This document shows, piece by piece, positions 12,975-20,183 of a DNA stretch of 20,183 nt. A program made the translations under genes and the position numbers. Below the pieces are notes generated by a model that worked only from the letters and a program-made list of their open reading frames with translations, was not told where the DNA came from and did not search any database. Where the stretch lies: positions 1 to 20,183 of the IMG/VR virus record IMGVR_UViG_3300021197_000852, one strand, 5' to 3'. Source of the stretch: a virus. The stretch's first letter is position 1; every line of letters begins with the position of its first letter.

Positions 12975-15932
12975 TTAATCGACGAACGATGCTCCAGTTC
13001 GCGAGATATTGAAATCGATTGCAATGAATTCGATAGCTCGTGTTGGCTTGAGGAAAATCTGTGCATACATGATGTTCCGGTCTACCAATTCTGGTGTGGT
13101 TGTTGTATCGTCGAGCACCACCTTGAAGTCCGACAAACCGAAGTTTGTTTTCACATCCTGCAAGAATGGATTGACCTGTGCTGTGAAGCGCAGCCATGTC
13201 TGTCTGATGTTTGGATCAAAGAGCAAGCCAGATGCAATCTGGGAAATGCGCTTCTTCACGAAGATCATCAGGCGTCGGACGTTAATACGGTCCAGAGCAG
13301 AAGGTGTAACCTGTAGAGTCTTCTGACCGAAGATTACAATACCCTCTGCTGGGAACTTAGCGATTGGGTTAATGTTCGCTGTGTAAAGGTCATCACGATC
13401 CTTGCGGCGCAGCTGGTGGGCTACGTCAACGACTGGGATGCCCGCGGAACCTTCTGTCAGTCCACCGCGGTTGAAGCCGGCGGGTGCGAACCAGACCTGC
13501 GTCTTACGCTGCGAGCTAGACATTGTGCCCAGCGCCGGAACGGATGGTGGCAACCATACAAACGCGCCGTTGATGGTGTCTCGTCCACGAACCCATGGGT
13601 AGTAAGTGCAGCCGTAGGAGGAGTTAAGCCCTCGATCGCGGAGACCGTTTACAGCCTGTGTAATGCTTGACTGTGTGTTGCCGCGGCGCGAAGCTGCGGA
13701 AGCATTGCTCTGCTCACGTGGGATGTAACCCTGTGGCAAGTCGATGATTGCCAGAGCGTCTGCTCGATCCTCGCAGATGTTTACCAAGTTAGTGGTGAGC
13801 CCTTCGTTACGAAGTCCTGGCATCGTTGCCAAGTTCATCTCAACAACCTCAGGATCCGAAATGGCATCCATTGTGCGTCGGATTGAGTTAAAGACGTAGT
13901 TGTTAGTCTCAGAGGCAGTCGTTCCAATATTGTTCGTGCTAGAGTTGAAAGGGTCCATCTCGGTGATATCCACACCATCGAAACCACCGTAAACCGGTAC
14001 CGTGAATCGGTCATAACCCCGGTCGAGAACGCCACTCACAGCGCCGCTCACATAGGTAAGGGAGTTAGAGGAGTGGGATCCACTAACCCAGACACCCTGG
14101 GAGCCAGAAACGTCATCGAGAGTGAACTCTACAGAGCGCTCGGCCTGTCCATTGGCTACACTAAACATAGCACCGACCATGCCGCCGCGGGGGCGGACAA
14201 GATCAATGGTCGATTTGGCAAAGGTTGTGCTGCCTGCACTTTCTGCGGTCTGGAAACCGAAGTATGCATCTGTTGGGTTGCTGAGGCTGCCTGCGGAGGC
14301 GCTAGTACGAAGCTCGGGAGCTGGGTAGAGGATGCGCGCTGCGAAGGAGCCGGGAGCACCCGTGCTGGTGGGTTCCGCAATAGCAACTCCGGATCCAGTA
14401 ATGAAACGAGCTAGAGTATTGATGGTGGCGCCTTTGAGCGTTGAAGGAAGTCCCGCTTGTCCCGGTCCGTTGGAGCCACTAATCCAGTTGCCTGTAACGT
14501 AGTTCGGGCTCGTGGAGCCGGAGCTGTAGTTTTCCTCGTCATTATACTTGACCATTCCCTGGAATCCGAATGGAACCAGTACTGACGGAGTAAGTCCTGC
14601 GTCGACGTCCGAGTTCATGGCGACTCGAATGTAGGAGGAGTTGTTGGCCCAGTCACCTTTCTGCAGATAGCGGCGCTCGGTGGTGTCCCAGTCTAGGTAT
14701 CGATCACCAATCTTGCGGGCAACGTAGTTAACCGAGTCGGGGTTAAGGTCGCACTCGTCAAACTGCTCGATGATACGAACAACGTTATCCGAGTCACCCA
14801 AGGCGCGGACAACAACAGAGAAAGAACCATAACCAGTCTCATTGTTTGTCGAACGCTTGATATCCTGGATGGAAACCTTGATGTTTCGGTTGGTCCAGTC
14901 ACCGGGCTCATTGAGAGCATGAATGGTGAAGAGGTTCTGTGGTGCGTCAGTTGGCGAGAGGCGGCAACTGATAATTGAAGGAGATTGCGCTGACTGCACG
15001 GAGTGTCCTAAGTAATCGGAGCCCTCAACAGAGCCGCTAATGATGGGAAGCAATGCTGCCATCGTTTGTCCGGTATTGGAAGCAGCGATGTCGGCAGATG
15101 TGACATTGGCCAGCATGTGTCGATCGAAGGTCTCACCCAAGAAGTATTTCAGAGGAGTGCCGTCGACAATATCGGAGTTCGTCATCTGAGGGTTTGTGTT
15201 GAGCTTGTTCCGAATGTAGTTGGAATCACTTTCACTGAAGTTAATAGTGGTGCTAAGATCCTCGGTTCCCTTGTAGTTCTTGATCAACAGGCTGTACTGA
15301 TAGTTAGCGCCGGACTCTTGAATCAAACAAACGCTGCCCGTAGTGGAACCGGTTGTTTGAGCTTGGGGGATATGGCCATCGACATCCGAGGACGAACCGG
15401 AAGCAATGAGGGTGCCCGAGAGCATGAACTCGACGTCTGAGGCGCCATACAAAACCGCCGCTAGTGCACCGGTGACAGCTAAAGTCTCGGCCTGCAGGCT
15501 GGCACTCGTATCTGTAAAGATGAACAACCCATAAGCCTGACTGGTGCTCCAGCCAGCTTCTGCGGATGCACCTTGGGCACCACCTGTAGCGCTGCCGTCA
15601 TTGTCGGCGCGCTGGGCACCGTTCAAGCGAATGTAGGTGAGTGGAGAACTGTTGCGGAGGTATGCCTGTGCAGCATACATGCCGTAGGTGGTAGCAGATT
15701 TGTCCGTACCCTCGCGCCATACGTCGTTGCCGGCTTGTCCCGGAGCGGGGGTGCCGAAGACGTTGACGAATTCTTCAAAGGATGTAACTGTAACGGGGCG
15801 AAGTGATGGCCCTTTCTCGGCTCGACCAATAACGACCGGACCGATGCCTGCGGGGGATGCAGGAACTTGGGAGTTGTCGATTTCGTTGACAAAAACCCCG
15901 GGGGATACGAATCTGTACTTTTTAACTGACAT
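12975..15932 (-). CDS. 18: Tail sheath protein, enlarged (gp18-like)
   Basis: The N-terminus reads SPGVFVNEIDNSQVPASPAG (10-29), the signature of contractile tail sheath proteins, followed by VIGRAEKGP and a TSFEEFVNVFGTP segment. The C-terminal ~300 residues include CEDRADALAIIDLP (about 718-731), RDTINGAFVWLPPS and a closing VDRNIMYAQIFLKPTRAIEF, then ISRTG, the conserved subunit-linking arm. The core forms the contractile lattice around the tube, driving it into the host. At 985 residues it is about 330 longer than T4 gp18 (659). The extra length is in the middle, which is rich in Ser, Gly and Thr and probably forms surface domains. Its ATG has AGGAGA with short spacing. A gap of 66 nt upstream holds two ACTATTTA motifs, and a hairpin follows the stop. 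High confidence in the family; the central part is not recognised. Confidence 0.95.
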   Translation of the reverse strand: MSVKKYRFVSPGVFVNEIDNSQVPASPAGIGPVVIGRAEKGPSLRPVTVTSFEEFVNVFGTPAPGQAGNDVWREGTDKSATTYGMYAAQAYLRNSSPLTYIRLNGAQRADNDGSATGGAQGASAEAGWSTSQAYGLFIFTDTSASLQAETLAVTGALAAVLYGASDVEFMLSGTLIASGSSSDVDGHIPQAQTTGSTTGSVCLIQESGANYQYSLLIKNYKGTEDLSTTINFSESDSNYIRNKLNTNPQMTNSDIVDGTPLKYFLGETFDRHMLANVTSADIAASNTGQTMAALLPIISGSVEGSDYLGHSVQSAQSPSIISCRLSPTDAPQNLFTIHALNEPGDWTNRNIKVSIQDIKRSTNNETGYGSFSVVVRALGDSDNVVRIIEQFDECDLNPDSVNYVARKIGDRYLDWDTTERRYLQKGDWANNSSYIRVAMNSDVDAGLTPSVLVPFGFQGMVKYNDEENYSSGSTSPNYVTGNWISGSNGPGQAGLPSTLKGATINTLARFITGSGVAIAEPTSTGAPGSFAARILYPAPELRTSASAGSLSNPTDAYFGFQTAESAGSTTFAKSTIDLVRPRGGMVGAMFSVANGQAERSVEFTLDDVSGSQGVWVSGSHSSNSLTYVSGAVSGVLDRGYDRFTVPVYGGFDGVDITEMDPFNSSTNNIGTTASETNNYVFNSIRRTMDAISDPEVVEMNLATMPGLRNEGLTTNLVNICEDRADALAIIDLPQGYIPREQSNASAASRRGNTQSSITQAVNGLRDRGLNSSYGCTYYPWVRGRDTINGAFVWLPPSVPALGTMSSSQRKTQVWFAPAGFNRGGLTEGSAGIPVVDVAHQLRRKDRDDLYTANINPIAKFPAEGIVIFGQKTLQVTPSALDRINVRRLMIFVKKRISQIASGLLFDPNIRQTWLRFTAQVNPFLQDVKTNFGLSDFKVVLDDTTTTPELVDRNIMYAQIFLKPTRAIEFIAIDFNISRTGASFVD

Positions 15933-15969
15933 TAGTTATGTTCTCCTACACATTAAGAAATGTTCAAAA

Positions 15970-15988
15970 GTAAATAGTGTTAAATAGT
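15970..15988 (-). promoter_or_regulatory. Tandem ACTATTTA motifs upstream of sheath gene
   Basis: Coding-strand ACTATTTAA (15988-15980) and ACTATTTAC (15978-15970) are repeated with a 10-nt period, 37-47 nt before the sheath start, inside a 66-nt gap. The same core is found in other gaps, suggesting a phage promoter or control site. No other evidence. Confidence 0.35.
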
Positions 15989-15998
15989 CTGAATGGTA

Positions 15999-16943
15999 CT
16001 ATTCTCTATATTTTCCATCTTTAATAGTGTCGGGTATATCTCCAACGATTGTACGCTCTCGGGAGAACTTAAATTCAACAGCGTTTTCTCTCTTAACAAT
16101 CTTAGGTTTCTCTTGGTTCTCGCCGTCGCCAATGAGATAACCCAGTGTTTCGATATTAATCGTTGTCTCATAGTTACGTTGAGCCATGTCGAGAGCTGCC
16201 TTATTGGAAGTGTCCGAGAGGCTTCCGTCGATAAAGATTTCGTAAAAATGCCCTTCGTTCTCGATACGTTGGGGCATGCGAGAGTTACCCGGTACTGTAA
16301 GGAATGGGGTTATCATAGTGTTTAGTTGCTGCTGATATTCCGATCGTACCGTAATCTCATATACTACCTTGACCCATACAGGAATAGGGATAGTGATTGT
16401 CTCATACACAGTCTTGGCTGTCGACATATTGCGCTTGTTAGTGTTGTGCATTTTACTGGGGACACTATTATTGATACCGTACTTCCGGTTTGCCTGCGCA
16501 TTCTGGAACTCTGCTGTCTTCTTCTGGTTTATTTGGCGGGCAACTGTTATAACTCCGCCGCGGGCGTCGGGTTCCGGATATAGGTTAGCCCAAACCGTTC
16601 CCTTAAAGTTGGGATCCTTAGTAACACTGGCGCGATTGACCGTGATCAGTGGCAGCACGAGAGTCTCTTCCTTATCCCTCAGATCTTTGTTGTGTTTAAT
16701 CTGATAGGCGCGTTCAGCGGTGACCCACAATACAGGAACCTTCTTAAAGCCATCATTAGTAGTCGTAGAGATATTCAGTGTTTCATCAATAAACCGTAGC
16801 ATGGCGCCGTCGATAGTCTCTAACGTAGACACTGGAATTTCTATTTCGTGCAGCTTGTCGGCTACATCTGGATCTCCAATGTAATCATATTTGGTCGCAT
16901 TGGTATCCTGGATCTGGCGTTGAGTTCTTTTGCTTCTGGGCAT
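15999..16943 (-). CDS. Tail completion / sheath stabiliser protein (gp15-like)
   Basis: The 314-residue protein shows the segments of T4 gp15-type proteins in order: KVPVLWVTAERAYQIKHNKD (67-86), where gp15 has VPITYAS; ETLVLPLITVNRASV, matching the ETILPRINL strand; a Pro-rich turn; then VWVKVVYEITVRSEYQQQLN (187-206), matching KMIYELSIFTRYEDD; TMITPFLTVPG; and a final EIFIDGSLSDTSNK, then RNYETTINIETLGYLI. gp15 caps the tail tube and sheath and joins the finished tail to the head neck. It lies between the neck (gp13-like) and sheath genes, as expected. ATG at 16943 is 5 nt past the upstream stop, and the AGGA there could serve as the ribosome site. T4 gp15 is 272 residues. The match is by pattern, so medium-high confidence. 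Confidence 0.78.
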   Translation of the reverse strand: MPRSKRTQRQIQDTNATKYDYIGDPDVADKLHEIEIPVSTLETIDGAMLRFIDETLNISTTTNDGFKKVPVLWVTAERAYQIKHNKDLRDKEETLVLPLITVNRASVTKDPNFKGTVWANLYPEPDARGGVITVARQINQKKTAEFQNAQANRKYGINNSVPSKMHNTNKRNMSTAKTVYETITIPIPVWVKVVYEITVRSEYQQQLNTMITPFLTVPGNSRMPQRIENEGHFYEIFIDGSLSDTSNKAALDMAQRNYETTINIETLGYLIGDGENQEKPKIVKRENAVEFKFSRERTIVGDIPDTIKDGKYRE

Positions 16944-16948
16944 ATGCT

Positions 16949-18211
16949 TTATCCTACAAAGATGCCGGCAGGGATGTTCTCAGTGATTTTCTTAGTCGAG
17001 TCCTGCAGAGTGGCATCAATCACAGCCAGATTAGCATAAGTCGTCTCGTCCAAAATAGTCTTGAGTTCTTCACGCAACTGATCTTGCTCTGTCCGGGCTT
17101 GAGATAATAAATCGCTAGCATTAAGAGTAACACTCTCTCCCGGGATAGGAACAACCGCAAACTTGCCGCGGACCTGTCCTAGCATTTCCTTTGTAAGAGC
17201 GAGTGCAAACCGGCGGATCCACTGCTTACCAATAGCGTTAATGTTTTCATAAGGAATGTTTTCAAAAGGCAGTGTGTTAAGGTTGTTGATTCCCCTGGCT
17301 CCATCACTGGTCGACCCGGCATCATCCCACGGCTCATACTGATTATCGATGGTAAACTGGACCCAGTACTTATCGGGACTTGTGCGTTGGGGTCGAGGGA
17401 AAAGGCGCAGGATATTATTATGGATCTCGTAAGAATAATGAGATACCCGGGTATAAAGAGCATCTTCATAGGCCATGGCTTGCAATTTGTTCTGCCATGT
17501 TGGGACAATCTCAAAGGTGGAGTCATCGGCGTACTGCCCATAAGTGCGCAGGTTACCTACCACCGAGAAACCGCCATAGTAGCCATAAAAGCGCCACATG
17601 GCGCGCGGGGTCTTGAAAAAGACTTTGCGGATTACAATTCTCTTATCTTTTACTTGGTCATAGTAGGAAGCACCGGTATCGGTTGCCGCCGAAGAAGAAA
17701 TAATGGACTGTAGGTCATAATCTTGTTGTCCCGGTACCATGTCCAACGAAGCAGAATAGATCGGGACTGTTCCGCCGAAGCCGGCTTCCGTAACAATGCG
17801 TTCTGAAACACGATGAATATACCCATAATCATAACGTGGGTAACGGAGTTCAATATTAGAGCCCGATAAGGATCCTGATACTGTGCCGTCCTGATCAAAG
17901 GAGCCGGTGGCTGCACCCAAGTAAGATGAGAGAGCATTCTTGGACTGATGCAAATTAACTAAGTACGAATATTCGAGGACCGCTTCCTCATAGGCTGCGT
18001 AAACATTACCTTCTGCTAGCTCAATGTCTAGGACGTCACCTCCCAGTTTCTTGTAGGTAAAAGCAACTTGGTCAGATGCCCCTGACAGAAAGAAGTCAGA
18101 TGAATCATACATCCCGAAAGGTAGCGTGGCAGCTACGTTCAGAACACTCCCGGTGGCTGGCAAAATGTTGGCGTTGGATGTTGAAGCAGGGTAAAGTTTG
18201 GGGATTGCCAT
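16949..18211 (-). CDS. Neck protein (gp13-like)
   Basis: The 420-residue protein carries KLGGDVLDIELAEGNVYAAY (52-71), then EEAVLEYSYLVNLHQ. T4 gp13-type neck proteins have the same plan near their start: a hydrophobic V-I-x-V-E-L strand followed by a helix with Y-x-x-x-x-x-A-x-E-x-Y. Downstream is an aromatic-rich core (AMWRFYGYYGGFSVV, VSHYSYEIHNNILRLFPRPQ) and a C-terminal helix rich in Glu. Neck proteins sit under the portal and seal the DNA-filled head so the tail can attach. T4 gp13 has 309 residues; the extra length here is mostly an N-terminal arm of about 50 residues and Ser/Gly loops (SGSLSGSN). GAGGAA precedes the ATG at 18211, and a terminator and candidate promoter fill the 89-nt gap upstream. 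Followed directly by the gp15-like gene. Confidence 0.72.
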   Translation of the reverse strand: MAIPKLYPASTSNANILPATGSVLNVAATLPFGMYDSSDFFLSGASDQVAFTYKKLGGDVLDIELAEGNVYAAYEEAVLEYSYLVNLHQSKNALSSYLGAATGSFDQDGTVSGSLSGSNIELRYPRYDYGYIHRVSERIVTEAGFGGTVPIYSASLDMVPGQQDYDLQSIISSSAATDTGASYYDQVKDKRIVIRKVFFKTPRAMWRFYGYYGGFSVVGNLRTYGQYADDSTFEIVPTWQNKLQAMAYEDALYTRVSHYSYEIHNNILRLFPRPQRTSPDKYWVQFTIDNQYEPWDDAGSTSDGARGINNLNTLPFENIPYENINAIGKQWIRRFALALTKEMLGQVRGKFAVVPIPGESVTLNASDLLSQARTEQDQLREELKTILDETTYANLAVIDATLQDSTKKITENIPAGIFVG

Positions 18212-18236
18212 TTAGAGTTCCTCGATTAGTCTATTA

Positions 18237-18245
18237 CTAAATAGA
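18237..18245 (-). promoter_or_regulatory. Candidate phage promoter motif upstream of neck gene
   Basis: TCTATTTAG lies 25 nt before the neck gene ATG, just after the capsid terminator. It is a variant of the ACTATTTAA motif found in other gaps. It would restart transcription after the terminator. Weak evidence. Confidence 0.3.
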
Positions 18246-18274
18246 AAGCCCCGCCTCAAAAGAGACGGGGCTTT
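18245..18274 (-). terminator. Intrinsic terminator after the major capsid gene
   Basis: On the coding strand AAAGCCCCGTCTC, loop TTTT, GAGGCGGGGCTTT forms a 13-bp stem with one G-U pair, starting 27 nt after the capsid stop. It is followed by a modest T-rich stretch (CTTTCTATTTA). The GC-rich lower stem makes it a good stop or attenuator that separates high-level capsid mRNA from tail genes. Confidence 0.75.
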
Positions 18275-18300
18275 AACTATTTTGACCTTACGTCAGACTA

Positions 18301-20085
18301 TTAGCCAGTTACGATACCCTTGCAGATAACGAGACCGTACATGTCTGGACGAACCATCTTCTTGGCATATCGAGTCATCACGCCCTTGCGAGGCACGAAG
18401 TCTTCAACACCGAAGATCGTAGGTGTGGTCTGCAGCGGCACATAAGGTGCATACACATAACCACTCTCAAGGAAGGAACTTCCGCGGCGACCAACGAGGA
18501 TCACATTACGCATGAAGTACGGATCGACAAAGATGTCGAGCTTCTTCGAGAGGGAACCAACCTTCATAGCACCCGCGTCGCCGCGGTCACTATCAGCAGT
18601 CACGTTGGCACGGAAACCAGCAGTGAACTCAAGGATGTTAGCAACTTCTGGTCCGCAGACGATGAAGTTGGCAGCACCACGGAGAGTCTTGCGGTGGATC
18701 TGTGCGGAGACATCATTGATGGACTCAATGAGGGTCTCATACCACTCGGAGACGTTACCGGTGAACTCAGGAGCAGCGTTAGCAGCACCAGTCTCACGGT
18801 CGAGGAAGTCGCCTGGGGAGCGCGACCAGTAACGAATACCGGCACGTGCACCTGCAACGAGGTCCTCAAGGATCTCGCGATCAATCTCAAGAGCAATCTG
18901 CTCCGAAAGGATCTGAGTAAGCTCAACTTCTGCATCCAAGTTGTGGTATGCGTTGAGGTCCTGACCCAATTCTGGAGTCCACTTAGCCTTGAGCTTCTTG
19001 GTGACAGCTGTGACAGCCACGGAGTCAACCTTGATGTTGATCTCTGGGATGGCAGCGCTGTTCTCAAGTCCCCAGTCGGTGGTACCCTCAACAGCACCAA
19101 GAGCCGAAGCGTCCTGGAAGTTGTCGACGATAGCGAACGAGAGGACGGCGGCCTCAATAGAACTCGAAAGCGTGTCTGGGTCCGAACCGTTGGTCGAAAC
19201 AAAAACAGCACGAACAACGTCACGGTTAACCCTATCCAAGTCGCTGAAGGAGCGACTCAGAGCGCTAAGGCGCGGTACGAGAACAGCCGTATCAGCTGTA
19301 ACATTGTCCATGGTCATGGCTGTGAGGTCGTCCTGGTTAAACTGCGTGGAGGCAGAGAGACCAAGCTCAGCAATAACGAACGAAGAACCGGATGTGAGAT
19401 CAGGGTCAAAACGCAGGATTGTGTTAGCGTCAGTCCGTGTCATATCGCTCAGTCCGGGATCCTTGAGACCATTCGCTGGCGAGAACAAGGAAGCAGCAGC
19501 CTGACCGCCGGCCCCAAGGGTACCGGAGCAAACGATCGTGAGACCGCTGCCAGCGAGACCAGACGAAGGATTCAGCGAACCTGTTGGCGAAGAGTAACCG
19601 TTACGCAAGTTGTATGGACCGTTTGCAACTGTACCATCTTCACCTGCGAGGTCAACACCACCGGTGATCTGCGAACCAACAACATTACCACCATAAAGCG
19701 ATGTGTTCTGGTCAAATCCAAGACGATTACTGGAAGCGGGCGTACCCTCAAACATGAAGTCCAGGAAGAAGATGAGGCCGGAAGGCAAGCTCATCGGCTG
19801 AACGGAAACGAGTTCGTTTGCGATCAGGTTGCCGAATACTCGGCGTACAAGTGGGAATGCAACTGCTGCAAAACCCTGAACGTCGCCACCCTGCATGGTG
19901 CTGGCGCTCTCTCGGAGCAGCTCTTTTGCTTGGTTCTCAAGCAAACGTGCCATTCCATTCCGAACCACATCGTCACCCAGACCCTCAAGAAGACCTGTCT
20001 GTTCCCACTTATTAATGAGAGCAGCACCTTCTGTAGAGAGATCACGGTTAACGATACCTTCGGTCAATTTCTCGACGATAGACAT
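18301..20085 (-). CDS. 23: Major capsid protein (gp23-like)
   Basis: The 594-residue protein has the T4 gp23 plan. A helical N-terminal part (1-60) is followed by GFAAVAFPLVRRVFGNLIAN (71-90) and LVSVQPMSLPSGLIFFLDFM, which match gp23 VRRAIPNLI ... VQPMNSPTGQVF. The C-terminal third includes AKWTPELGQDLNAYHNLDAE, EQIALEIDREILEDLV and NFIVCGPEVANIL, also standard for this family. In T4 the N-terminus is removed by the prohead protease after an L/I-x-E site; here LRE (57-59) is a candidate. The region 120-270 is rich in Ser/Gly/Asn and longer than in T4 (521 residues total), so a surface insertion is likely. AGGAGGT is a very strong ribosome site, and a late-promoter-like AATAAATA lies about 38 nt upstream. 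A terminator follows. Very high confidence. Confidence 0.97.
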   Translation of the reverse strand: MSIVEKLTEGIVNRDLSTEGAALINKWEQTGLLEGLGDDVVRNGMARLLENQAKELLRESASTMQGGDVQGFAAVAFPLVRRVFGNLIANELVSVQPMSLPSGLIFFLDFMFEGTPASSNRLGFDQNTSLYGGNVVGSQITGGVDLAGEDGTVANGPYNLRNGYSSPTGSLNPSSGLAGSGLTIVCSGTLGAGGQAAASLFSPANGLKDPGLSDMTRTDANTILRFDPDLTSGSSFVIAELGLSASTQFNQDDLTAMTMDNVTADTAVLVPRLSALSRSFSDLDRVNRDVVRAVFVSTNGSDPDTLSSSIEAAVLSFAIVDNFQDASALGAVEGTTDWGLENSAAIPEINIKVDSVAVTAVTKKLKAKWTPELGQDLNAYHNLDAEVELTQILSEQIALEIDREILEDLVAGARAGIRYWSRSPGDFLDRETGAANAAPEFTGNVSEWYETLIESINDVSAQIHRKTLRGAANFIVCGPEVANILEFTAGFRANVTADSDRGDAGAMKVGSLSKKLDIFVDPYFMRNVILVGRRGSSFLESGYVYAPYVPLQTTPTIFGVEDFVPRKGVMTRYAKKMVRPDMYGLVICKGIVTG

Positions 20086-20121
20086 ATTAAAACCTCCTAA
20101 TATTGTTATTAATGAATGTCA

Positions 20122-20183
20122 TTATTTATTCAAACCTGCTAAACGCAGCATACGACCCATATTTGGGTCTTTAGTAGCCTCGT
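20122..20183 (-). CDS. C-terminus of an upstream gene (cut by window edge)
   Basis: Nineteen codons and a TAA are visible: EATKDPNMGRMLRLAGLNK, ending at 20122, 36 nt before the capsid gene. The frame is open to the window edge and the stop overlaps the AATAAATA motif. By position in T4-like genomes this would be the scaffold/core protein (gp22-like) or the head protease, but the few residues do not decide it. Confidence 0.6.
   Translation of the reverse strand, partial: EATKDPNMGRMLRLAGLNK
20123..20130 (-). promoter_or_regulatory. Late-promoter-like AATAAATA upstream of major capsid gene
   Basis: AATAAATA differs by one base from the T4 late promoter TATAAATA and fits the NATAAATA form described for marine T4-like phages. 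It is 37 nt before the capsid ATG, the place where T4 has a strong late promoter. Not tested. Confidence 0.45.

Noticed and set aside
18694-20100. Open frame of 468 codons on the + strand opposite the capsid gene
   Set aside because: It lies wholly antisense to a certain capsid gene, has an implausible composition (Cys/Arg/Thr-rich), no family resemblance, and arises from codon bias of the capsid gene.
1-20183. tRNA genes, CRISPR arrays, insertion sequences, integrase or attachment sites
   Set aside because: I saw no cloverleaf with a typical T-loop, no regularly spaced repeats, no transposase or integrase, and no gap large enough to hold them.

Overview
The window is a piece of the genome of a contractile-tailed (myovirus-type) double-stranded DNA bacteriophage. 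Every convincing gene lies on the minus strand, so transcription runs from high to low coordinates. Genes are packed end to end. Several overlap by 4 nt (ATGA or GTGA) and no gap exceeds about 100 nt. The capsid, neck, sheath and tube proteins resemble the T4 superfamily, so I infer a lytic phage of moderate to large genome. The host cannot be read from the sequence.

Region 1 (20183 to 15999) holds head and neck genes. It contains the last codons of an unidentified upstream gene, a T4 gp23-like major capsid protein closed by a strong hairpin terminator, a gp13-like neck protein and a gp15-like tail completion protein. Region 2 (15932 to 9061) is the tail shaft. It contains an unusually long sheath protein, the tail tube protein, a zinc-ribbon tail-assembly chaperone of the T4 baseplate (gp26-type) class, a small unknown gene and the tape measure protein. 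The chaperone gene ends on a run of seven T. Past the slip, a conserved-looking 60-codon frame without its own start continues. This is the classical layout of a programmed translational frameshift between tube and tape measure. Region 3 (9046 to 2624) is the baseplate: a tube-cap-like protein, a LysM/gp53-like wedge protein, a 1268-residue probable hub protein and an unrecognised 433-residue protein.

Region 4 (2615 to 1) changes abruptly to nucleic-acid and cell-biology functions with the same tight coupling: a short family A DNA polymerase without an exonuclease domain, a MazG-like nucleotide pyrophosphohydrolase, a divergent tubulin/FtsZ-like protein, and the start of a gp32-like single-stranded DNA-binding protein that runs off the window. 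The first three are joined by overlapping stop and start codons.

The points most worth pursuing are the tubulin/FtsZ-like protein next to replication genes, the +1/-2 frameshift in the chaperone gene, the minimal family A polymerase with an altered motif C, and an AT-rich motif (ACTATTTAA-like) that recurs in the few intergenic gaps and may be the phage late promoter.
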